This document shows, piece by piece, positions 55,601 through 64,000 of a stretch of 64,000 bases of DNA (positions within the stretch are counted from its first letter, which is position 1; every line of letters begins with the position of its first letter). The position numbers and the translations under genes are program-made. The notes under the pieces are model-generated. The model had not been told where the DNA came from. It made no database searches and saw only the letters and a list, made by a program, of their open reading frames with translations. Origin of the DNA: Stereocaulon alpinum (taxonomy: Eukaryota > Ascomycota > Lecanoromycetes > Lecanorales > Stereocaulaceae); the NCBI GenBank assembly GCA_018257865.1, contig JAEUBA010000030.1, forward strand, positions 124,001 through 188,000. The letters are read 5' to 3'.

Positions 55601-55704
55601 AAAGAAGAGCGCTAGAAGTTGGATCAGCTCCCCTAAAACCAAGTGTGCTAGTGGAAGTACATCACCACCTACCCATGGAATAGCAATGAACCCCAGCCCA
55701 GCAT
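52626..55704 (-). CDS. CAP10-like glycosyltransferase family 90 membrane protein
   Basis: A 979 aa Golgi-type glycosyltransferase related to cryptococcal Cap10/xylosyltransferases (GT90); donor and acceptor sugars are unknown. Exons: 55704-55673 (32 nt), 55632-55553, 55507-55194 and 55139-52626. The N-terminal half has about ten hydrophobic helices, for example SSIIILFISGLCLVFLRDV and GTISYIRVYANSG-flanking segments. The C-terminal half holds the GT90 domain: DDYDTVIEDLRPFWGISPAQ, VPYHRLQELRD, YSDILYPSPWNYIDKVKYD, FWRGATSEGVSRRGSW, SDPITALNLSLN-region, and the WHYRFLLDVDGAGYSGRF motif, then SLPFRSGIFRAWWDGRL and WKHFVPIDVRLHGL. These motifs are diagnostic. The upstream introns are unusually small (40 and 45 bp). 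The start at 55704 (MLGWGSLLFHGGADP) is the first ATG that keeps phase across them. Confidence 0.9.
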
Positions 55705-56046
55705 TGAGCTGGCTTATGGGCAGCTTTCAGCAACGGAACGCCGCCAAATCGTAATACCCTGGTATCCTTGATAACCTCAATTGCCAATGCTTCGTCTCGA
55801 AATGGATACTTGGCAGGACTTGGCAAGCTTGGCTGCTGCAAAGAAGTTCATCACAGGGCTGAGGAATCGCGCAAAACTGCCGTAAATGTTTCGTGTGAAT
55901 AGTGAGCGGCTTTCTGACCTCCCTGCAATGCTCGCGTGATTTTGCAGCCATTTGAGAACAGAGCCGAGCTCATGTCTTGTATCTTCAGTGTGTGGAGTTG
56001 GTCTTTCAACACTGGTCGGTGGCGGACGCTTAGTGTATAGGCGGAA
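55705..56046. promoter_or_regulatory. Shared divergent promoter, GT90 / kre33
   Basis: A 342 bp gap between the two divergent starts, with no coding frame that fits either gene. Confidence 0.5.
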
Positions 56047-59000
56047 ATGCCTCGAAAAGCAGTGTTTGTCCTAGTGCTACCATTGCTCCATTGATGCATG
56101 CTGAACATGTTGCAGTGACTCGCGGATCCCCACCCTAATTCGCAATGCGGTCCAGGTATCTTGAGACTCGGGCCTCCGAGAAGAAGTAGCACATGCTCAT
56201 ACAATGTTACATAGGAGAAAAAGCGCAGCTTCATCGTGGTTGTGGGGGACCGAGCCAAAGATGTCATTGTTCACCTACACTATATCATGTCCAGTGTGGA
56301 CATGAAGCAGAACAAGTCTGTATTATGGGCGTACAAAAAAGACCTTTTAGGCTTTACGAGTCACCGTAAGAAGCGGGAGAACAAGATCAAGAAGGAGATC
56401 AAGCGTGGCATACGAGAACCCAACACTGAGGATCCCTTCGAGCTCTTCCTTACGCTGCACAATATAAGATATGTCTATTACAAAGAGACGGAAAAGATCC
56501 TCGGTAACACCTTTGGCATGTGCATTTTACAGGACTTCGAAGCCATAACCCCAAACTTGCTGGCACGGACAATTGAAACCGTCGAAGGTGGAGGGATGAT
56601 CCTTTTGTTGCTCAAGGGCATGAAAAGTCTAAAGCAACTATATACACTGTCCATGGATGTGCACTCTAGATATCGAACCGAGGCGCACGGCGATGTTGTT
56701 GCCCGCTTCAATGAGCGCTTCGTGCTCTCCCTCGGCAGCTGCGATTCTTGTCTGTTTGTGGATGATGAGCTGAATGTATTACCGATATCGGGCGGGAAGA
56801 ATGTAAAACCACTACCTCCTCCAGACCCCGAGGATGAAGGAAAAACAAAAGCAAGGAGAGAGCTCGATGGTATCAAGCTGAGCCTAGCTGATTCACAGCC
56901 AGTGGGTTCTCTGATTCAGATTGCCAAGACAGTGGATCAAGCGAAGGCCCTTCTTACATTTGTTGATGCCATCGCGGAAAAGACGTTACGAAGTACAGTC
57001 ACTCTGACAGCAGCCAGAGGAAGAGGAAAGTCCGCCGCTCTTGGAGTAGCAATCGCAGCTGCTATAGCGCATGGCTATAGCAACATCTTTATTACGTCTC
57101 CCAGTCCTGAAAATCTGAAAACATTGTTCGAATTTGTGTTCAAGGGTTTTGACGCCCTCAACTATCTGGATCATACTGATTACACTATCATTCAATCAAC
57201 TAATCCAGACTTCAACAAAGCAATAGTACGAGTGAATGTCCATCGCCAGCATAGGCAAACAATTCAGTACATCCAGCCCCAAGATGCCTACACCTTGGGC
57301 CAAGCTGAGCTGGTTGTCATTGATGAGGCTGCTGCTATACCTCTGCCCCTAGTCAGGAAGCTCATGGGACCATACCTGGTTTTTATGGCCTCGACAATCA
57401 ATGGCTATGAGGGCACTGGCAGATCATTGTCGCTGAAATTGATACAACAGTTGCGCGAACAGTCCCGGGGAAGCGTTAAGTTGAATGGCGCCGGCGATGC
57501 AGAAGTCGCTGATCGTTCAAGTGGTAGAGCTACGACGAATGGAGACAATGCTTCCGGAAGAGGTCGATCTCTACGGGAGATCACACTCACGGAGCCTATC
57601 AGATATGCCGAAGGGGATTCAGTCGAAAAATGGCTAAATAAGGTCCTTTGCCTCGATGCTACTTTACCAACACCGAAACTGAATACTCAAGGTTGTCCTC
57701 ATCCTTCCAAGTGCGAGCTACTGCATGTCAATCGAGATACGCTTTTTTCTTTCCATCCTGTCTCCGAAAAGTTCCTCCAACAGATGATAGCACTGTACGT
57801 TGCAAGCCATTATAAGAACTCGCCGAATGACTTGCAATTGATGAGTGATGCTCCTGCTCACCAACTTTTCGTCCTCGTCCCACCTGTCGACGACGACAGT
57901 CCTCGATTACCAGAACCACTCTGTGTGATTCAAGTTGCATTAGAAGGCCAAATCAGTAAGCAAAGCGTGCTCAGCAGCTTGAGCCGTGGCCAAAGAGCTG
58001 GTGGTGACATGATTCCTTGGCTCGTCAGCCAGCAATTCCAGGATGAAGAGTTCGCGGGTCTCTCTGGAGCACGAGTAGTCCGGATAGCTACGAATCCAGA
58101 GTACATCAATATGGGCTACGGCAGCCGTGCTGTTACTCTCCTAACGGATTTCTACGAGGGTAAAATTGCCGACCTCTCCGAAACCGAACCTACCCAGCAT
58201 GACTCTATCGCCCGTGTCACAGACGCCGAATTCGAATCATCTACCCTGCAGTCCGATAACATCAAAATCCGTGACATAACTAGCATGCCTCCTCTCTTCT
58301 CCCGCCTCTCCGAACGTCGACCGCAGTCTTTGGATTACCTAGGTGTCTCGTTTGGACTCACACCACCTCTCCATAAATTCTGGAAGCGTGCTTCATTCAC
58401 TCCAGTCTACTTACGGCAAACACCCAACGAACTTACAGGCGAGCACTCTTGCGTAATGATTCGCACTCTTTCTGGAAACAGCGGCAACACCGACAATGCC
58501 TGGCTTGGAGCTTTCGCTCGAGATTTCCATAAACGCTTCCTGTCTCTCCTGTCTTATCAATTCCGTGCTTTCCCTTCAGTCCTAGCACTTTCCGTTATCG
58601 AGTCTGCCAATGCAGGCGTAAGACTTGATACCTCATACACTGCTCAGCCTCTCACAAAGTCCGAGCTTGACGCTTCCTTCTCTCCTTTCGACCTCAAGCG
58701 CCTGGACAGCTATGCAAATAATATGCTCGACTACCACGTGGTCCTTGACATGATACCCGCCATTTCATATATGTACTTCACTGGTAGACTGAAGCCTGCG
58801 GTGAGTATGACCGGGGTGCAGTCGAGCATCTTGCTGGCGATCGGGCTGCAGCGAAAAGTACTCGAGGATGTGGAGAAAGAGTTAGGCCTGCCAGCTAGTC
58901 AATTGTTAGCTATGTTTGTGAAGATAGTGAGAAAGGTCTCGGCGCACTTTAGACGAATACTAGAGGGTGCTATCGAAGAAAGCCTGCCTCAGGCGAGCAT

Positions 59001-59373
59001 TCAGGCCGATGAGGACGGTGCCGATGAAGAGCAGCCAACAAGATACGCCCCGCTGAAAAGTAATCTTGACGACGAGTTAAGGGAAGGCGGAGAAGAAGTT
59101 GATAAGGAGCTAAAAGAGAAGCAAAGAGCGCTCATCGATGCTCTACCTCTGGATGAATACGAGGTAGAGACGGGAGCAGCAGGTTGGGACGAGGCAGAAA
59201 AGCAGGTCAAGCGTGCCCATGCGAAAGGCGGAGAGAAAGGTCTGACTGTAAGCGTGAAGTCCTCCAAGTCCGATAAGAAGCGAAAAGGGGAGTCGGCCGA
59301 AGATATCTACAGAGAGGAGATCGGTGATAAAGAGGCCAAGAGACTGAAGAAGGGGATGAACAAGGCGAGGTAG
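56047..59373 (+). CDS. kre33: RNA cytidine acetyltransferase Kre33/NAT10
   Basis: A 1071 aa nucleolar ATP-dependent enzyme that makes N4-acetylcytidine in 18S rRNA and, with an adaptor, in tRNA; essential for small-subunit biogenesis. Exons: 56047-56063 (17 nt), 56116-56155 (40 nt) and 56215-59373. The two mini-exons rebuild MPRKAVDSRIPTLIRNAVQ, then EKKRSFIVVVGDRAKD, the conserved N-terminus. Further landmarks: VLWAYKKDLLGFTSHRKKRE, ITPNLLARTIETVEGGG, the Walker A loop ARGRGKSAALG at about residues 286-296, the VVIDEAAAIPLPLV helicase motif, the NAT acetyl-CoA site RIATNPEYINMGYGSRAV, and a Lys-rich tail as nucleolar signal. Lengths match yeast (1056 aa). A start at 56236 or 56287 would be wrong, as it cuts off the first 26-43 residues. 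The first donor is GT|GTTTGT. Confidence 0.96.
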
Positions 59374-59441
59374 CCTTTGTAAATGAATACCCAAGACTTG
59401 ATGTCTGCGTTTGAATATTGATGTAGAGCCTCCATCACAGA

Positions 59442-60278
59442 TCACAGATAACTTCCACTGCTGAACCGACTCTCGAAATCCTTCGCCTTAGTTAACAGCT
59501 CCCTCTTCTGTGCATGCCCAATCTTTTGCGCCAACCCCATGTCCTTCTCCCGATCAAAAGCCCTAGCACTCGGATCATCCTCCTTCTCCTTCGGTCCCAC
59601 CTTCTTATGCTCACTGTACAAGCTCCCTCCCCTGCTCTTCTCATTATACTCGTTGATTCTCCTCTGCGTCTCCCTCGCCTCCTCTGCCTGTTTGGTATCC
59701 CTCTTCTCCTCTGGCCCTAATTGGGCAGGCTTCTTCACGCCCATAACTTCATCTTCTAAGCGCTGGCGTTTTTGTTCGGGGGTTTCGCTCCAGAGAGAGG
59801 TTTCGGAGATGCCTTGGCCGGGTGCCTTTGCGCCTTTGCCAGTATTGAATTTGCGGGCCTTTATTTTGGTGGGGTCGACTTTCGAGGTCCAGTCTCCTTG
59901 TTTTGGGGGGACGAGCATCCATTCCTCGCGCTGGGGCTTCTTGGCTGCTTCTTTGGCTGCGAGGTCTTCATCCAGATTCTGTTGGCGTCTCCTTTCTTCT
60001 GCATGCTTGGTTGAGCCTGGAGCTGGTGGTAGGGAGGGGCCGAAGTCGTCGTCTGAGGAGCTGCTTTCTGCTTCTGGCGAAGGGACTGTAGGTGGTAGTT
60101 GGGAGGGATCGGCTGGTGGTGCTGTTGGGCCTATTACTCGATTGGGTTTGGTATCGTTGGAGCTACTTGAGGAGTTGCGCCGTCGCTTCGGTGGGGTCGA
60201 TGCGGTGTCGTGTGCTTCATCTTTCCGCTTGCGCTTTGCCTGGAGATGAGGTGGGAGTACGGGGCCGACTGTAGGCAT
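59442..60278 (-). CDS. GPALPP-motif (DUF3752) protein
   Basis: A 278 aa intronless gene for a DUF3752/GPALPP-motif protein, nuclear by composition. The GPALPP-like motifs are visible as VGPVLPPHL, VIGPTAPP and FGPSLPPAP in the first 90 residues. The conserved C-terminal domain contains EEWMLVPPKQGDWTSKVDPT, KARKFNTGKGA, LWSETPEQKRQRLEDEVMG and FDREKDMGLAQKIGHAQKRE, ending LTKAKDFESRFSSGSYL. The rest is charged and probably disordered. Its 3' end lies only 68 bp from the convergent kre33 stop. The molecular role in fungi is unknown; human GPALPP1 is linked to splicing-associated proteomes only by weak evidence. Confidence 0.92.
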   Translation of the reverse strand: MPTVGPVLPPHLQAKRKRKDEAHDTASTPPKRRRNSSSSSNDTKPNRVIGPTAPPADPSQLPPTVPSPEAESSSSDDDFGPSLPPAPGSTKHAEERRRQQNLDEDLAAKEAAKKPQREEWMLVPPKQGDWTSKVDPTKIKARKFNTGKGAKAPGQGISETSLWSETPEQKRQRLEDEVMGVKKPAQLGPEEKRDTKQAEEARETQRRINEYNEKSRGGSLYSEHKKVGPKEKEDDPSARAFDREKDMGLAQKIGHAQKRELLTKAKDFESRFSSGSYL

Positions 60279-60608
60279 AGTTTTTGTGCAATGGGGTTAG
60301 ATTGTATGCGCGAGCAGCCAGGTGTTTGTTGTAGAGGTTCGAAGCTATTGGACGTTGAAATGCAAGGCTTGGCAGCCACGCGGTTTCGTTCCGCAAGGCC
60401 AGCCCTGTGAATTGCGACTGTTTCAGAGATTGGCTCGGACTGTTTCTACTGCAGAGCTGAAGGATCGTTACTTTCCATATTTGGGCTTCGTATGCTCATT
60501 TCGGAATATCTACGAACCCGGTCCACCTCTCCTCGCTTCGCGTAGATTACATGAAGCGCAACAATGCTTGGCTAGCTCCAATGATAACTATTCGAGACAT
60601 GAGCTCCG
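60279..60608. promoter_or_regulatory. Shared divergent promoter, GPALPP gene / vps8
   Basis: A 330 bp region between divergent starts, without a fitting coding frame. Confidence 0.5.
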
Positions 60609-63600
60609 ATGAGCACTGTAAAAGATGAGGCCGACGATGGTCCGTCAGATGTGCACGGCGAAGAAGGAGGTGCAGGGGAGAAACCATTGGTGGAAGATGA
60701 GAGTGATCAAGCACAGGAAGACGGCTTTCCCACACTAAATCCAGGGCAGTCTAATGGGATCGAAGAGGAGGATGATAGCATAGCTGCCGGTCTTGAAGGG
60801 TTCCGGGGCAATGGAAGACAGGCACAGGACTCTGGAAGTGAAGATTCTGTGCAAATACAGGCAACTCGTCCGGATTTGGGAAGACCATCAAGTGCTGATG
60901 GATCAGTCTCCATACCAGATGATACGCCTTCTGTGCAGGTAAGCTCCCGTCTGCGAGACATGATACCCGTCCCTGATTGTACCAGGGCTCCCTAGCATCC
61001 TCTCCACGTCGAGGTGTCCGTCAACTAAGTTACGGACAAAGTCCAACGCCATCTCTACGACCGTTCGATCGCCGATTCCAGGCACGCGCCTCACCGTCTC
61101 CCTTCGGGTCCCCTCGGGCCTCGTCTCCTGCATTTCTTAATGCTCACTCACGTCAGTCTTCCGCAAATCACACACTTCCAGACGTCGGAGACGCAGAAAC
61201 CCCCCAGGCGCCATGGGAAGTCGTTCGATGGACTAAGCTCCGAAAGATGACCGGTGAGGCATTCTCTGAGGTTGGAAAGCGTAAATTTGGACGACCTACA
61301 TGCATTGCCATCGCTGCGTCAATCGCTCTGGGTACTTCGAAGGGTATAATACTAGTCTTTGACTACAACCAGAATCTGAAGTCAATCATTGGCCCTGGAA
61401 CAAAAGCCGTGGAGTCTGGATCCGTCACGTCTATTAGTATATCCGCAGACCATTCAACGATTGCTGGTGGGCATGCATCTGGTAGCATCTTTACGTGGGA
61501 AGTGGCACGGTCTGCGAAACCGTTTCTGCATATACCACCCGTCGACAGAAGCAAGACCCCAAACATTGATGGGCACACTTTAGACACTGCTATCTTGCAC
61601 ATTGGATTTCTGGGAATGAGGCATACGGCTCTGACTTCTGCTGACGACAAAGGCATGGCGTTCTCTCACCTAGCTTCGAGAGGGATGGGAATGGTCGCGC
61701 GGTCGGTCCAAAGTACTCGAATACTAGGCCGATATCCTGACAAGACCTCAAATGCTGTCCGACAAAAGAAGCCAAGCTCGGTACTGTCCTTCTCGCCATT
61801 GCCCCTTGGTAACGCAGAGCATGGAGCAGACTCTATGGGACTGGTAGCTATGCTAACACCGTATCTTTTGGTCATTGTCTCAACGACGCCAATAGCGCAA
61901 ACTCAATATAAAATTCCTAGGCCCAAGGAGGTTGCTGCTCATGGTGCTATGAGTGCTGCATTGGCGTGGTTTCCGAGTGTCAAGCTTAAGATGACGAACG
62001 CAGCCACCTCAGAGGCGTCATCCAGAGTCAAACTTGTCTACTGCTGGTCAAACATCCTTACCGTTCTTGAAATAGCTGAAGCCGAGCCTTCGGCAAATCG
62101 CGGGAAGGAAGAGCCTCCCAGCCTACAATTCAGACCGCGGAGCCGATGGAAAGCAGAAGAAGCTATTGTTGGTGTACAGTGGTTAGGTCGATCTGTGCTC
62201 GCTGTCCTGACTATCACGCAACAACTAGTTATCCTTGAGGATCCCTCGATGGTGTTGACCGATTCTTCTGACCTGATCCAGAAACATATCTATCATGCAG
62301 ACTTATTCTCGCCGCAATTAAATCAGCTTGTTGACCAACTAGAAGACGAAGAGGTAGCTGCAATGCATGGTGTCGTTGCTGACGCTTTCTACATGAGCTT
62401 CAGAGCTTACAAAGGCCGGCTGTTTCTCTTGGGCTATAATGAGGTCACGTTCGGCACACTGTCCAATTGGGCTGATCGACTGCTTGCGCTGATGGAGGAA
62501 GGTAGCTACATTGGAGCCATACAGCTGGCGACCTCCTACCACAGTGGCGAGTCCAACAAAGTTGCCGTCGGCCTTCCTGAGGACGATGAATTAAGACATA
62601 GATTGGTCGAAGAGAAGCTAACAGAGATGATATCAGCATCGCTTAAATATGCATTTGGCCAGAAGAAGGAAGCAGTGGGAAGGCGTATAAACCGTCAACT
62701 GATGGAAGAGCTTGCGGCTTCTTGCATCAAGGCCTGCATCAGCATGAAGGACATGGACTTCCTCTTCGAGGATGTCTACTCTTGGTATTCAGACGCGGAT
62801 GTTGAGGACATATTCTTGGAGACAGTGGAGCCGTATATCGACGACGATGAGATCACTATCATACCTCCAACTGTGATCAAAGACCTTGTAGGCCATTACA
62901 CATCACGAGGACTTAACAAACGTCTCGAAGAGATGATCTGCCATTTAGACTCCCAGACCATGGATATCGATCAGATCACCACGCTTTGTAAGAAGAACCG
63001 TCTCTATGATGCCCTGCTCTATGTCTGGAATCAGGCCCTGAGCGATTATACTACAATCTTGAGTGATCTCTTGGGATTGGCTGAACAGCAATACAACTCC
63101 CAATCCGACGTCGACCCATCGGCCAGAGAGACTGAACTTACAAGTGCATCCAAAGTCTTCCCTTACCTGTCATATATTCTTACGGGTCGAATCTACCCAA
63201 CAGGCAAGAATATGTCTGACGACTCATCAACTCTAGCAAAAGCCGAAATCTATCATTTCTTCTTCTCCGGCAATAGCAAAGAGGTTCAGGAGATTCCACG
63301 TTCCCCAAAACCTGGTTCAAACGCTAGCTTCCCCAATCTACGGAGGATTCTCGATTTTGACGCACCAAGCTTTCTTAGCATGCTCAACGAAGCGTTTGAA
63401 GACAACTTCTTGAACGGGCCTCAAGAGCGAATGGCCGATGAAACGCCAGGACAATTGACAGACGAACGGAAGTTTGGACTATCTGTTAACCGGCAATGGG
63501 TCGTAAGCATCTTACTTGAAGTAATGACACCTCCAAATTACGAATCCGATGATATCATCTATCTTGACATGTTCATAGCACGTAGTCTGCCGAAATTTCC

Positions 63601-64000
63601 GCAGTTTATCCTTCTCCCTGGTCATGTACTTCATAGGGTACTTGTCGGTCTTTGCCAGTATCCGAACGATGATGTGGCGGACGACTGTCAGCTCAGTGTG
63701 GAGTATCTACTCTCAATGTATCAGCCTCCAAACCTAGCTTCGCTAATACCACTGATTGCAAAAGCTCGCTTCTACCGGGTCCTCAAATCAATCTACAAGG
63801 CAGAGAAGCAGTACGCAGAGCTCCTTCAAACGTGCTTCGAAGACTATAACAACCCAGACGCCATATTCCAATGTATCAGCGACTGTTTAAGACCCGGTGC
63901 TGGCCTGAGTGAGAGACAGATCAACGACGTCCAGAATGTCATTGTTGACCATGCATATGACCTTGTAGCAACAGACGTAACGAAAGCAGCGTCTACAATT
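60609..64000 (+). CDS. vps8: Vps8, CORVET tethering complex subunit (3' end outside window)
   Basis: The Rab5/Vps21-binding subunit of the endosomal CORVET tether. Exons read are 60609-60938 and 60986 to the window end, giving 1115 residues so far in one open frame. The N-terminus is acidic and disordered. A WD40-like beta-propeller follows: CIAIAASIALGTSKGIILVF, SGSVTSISISADHSTIAGGH with GSIFTWEV, and LHIGFLGMRHTALTSADDKG. After the propeller comes an alpha-solenoid with the Vps8 motifs VVADAFYMSFRAYKGRLFLL, WADRLLALMEEGSYIGAIQL, and clathrin-repeat-like LCKKNRLYDALLYVWNQALS. The RING-H2 domain expected at the C-terminus lies beyond base 64000. The intron (60939-60985, 47 bp) keeps phase 0. 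Identification rests on the solenoid motifs and order. Confidence 0.9.

Noticed and set aside
1..64000. A secondary-metabolite or defence gene cluster
   Set aside because: The FMO, the membrane sensor and the Zn2Cys6 factor are far apart and separated by housekeeping genes; no PKS, NRPS, terpene synthase or P450 backbone is present.

Overview
The window is nuclear DNA of a filamentous ascomycete (Pezizomycotina). It shows densely packed, intron-containing genes on both strands, mostly 45-80 bp introns with GT...AG ends and CTAAC/CTGAC-like branch sites, and fungus-restricted families (Pal1, SAT4/PTH11-like rhodopsin-domain membrane protein, Vps3844/DUF3844, DUF3659 LEA-like repeats, Zn2Cys6 factor). 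Gene style and composition fit Dothideomycetes, perhaps Pleosporales, but that placement is inference. I rebuilt exon models by hand from reading frame, splice sites and family conservation. All multi-exon models below keep phase from start to stop.

Layout. 1-1599 (+): 3' end of class I myosin. About 2420-2732: decayed ankyrin fragment. 3370-4939 (-): flavin monooxygenase. 5858-7324 (+): rhodopsin-domain integral membrane protein. 7958-13522 (-): Sin3 corepressor, nine coding exons. 14330-15050 (-): secreted fasciclin-domain protein. 15765-17195 (-): membrane-anchored RING-H2 protein. 18280-19137 (+): cyclophilin H. 19525-20810 (-): Pal1. 21138-22247 (+): Usb1. 22490-23996 (-): triose-phosphate-transporter-family carrier. 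24815-26240 (-): unrecognised probable mitochondrial protein. 26568-28037 (+): Vps3844-type ER membrane protein. 28413-30201 (-): IQ-motif protein. 31759-36543 (+): very large LEA-like DUF3659 repeat protein. 37357-39014 (-): choline/ethanolaminephosphotransferase. 39604-41418 (-): Ero1 with a KDEL tail. 42937-43673 (-): Cia2/MIP18. 46384-49508 (+): Zn2Cys6 transcription factor behind a 2.7 kb upstream region. 50197-50727 (-): Sm protein G, divergent from 50960-52312 (+): Ntr2-like. 52626-55704 (-): CAP10/GT90 glycosyltransferase. 56047-59373 (+): Kre33/NAT10. 59442-60278 (-): GPALPP/DUF3752. 60609-end (+): Vps8, cut by the window edge.

Themes. Most genes are core housekeeping. Four act in pre-mRNA splicing or snRNP biogenesis (cyclophilin H, Usb1, SmG, Ntr2-like), and SmG and Ntr2 share a 232 bp divergent promoter. 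Several serve the secretory/endomembrane system (Ero1, Vps3844, TPT carrier, phospholipid synthesis enzyme, Vps8, GT90). I see no secondary-metabolite cluster, complete transposon, rRNA, CRISPR or convincing tRNA. The strongest unusual signals are the 13-unit DUF3659 protein, the KDEL-ended Ero1, the decayed ankyrin gene, a coding-like orphan stretch near 17.4-17.8 kb, and several tiny first exons or frame-preserving introns that simple gene callers would miss.
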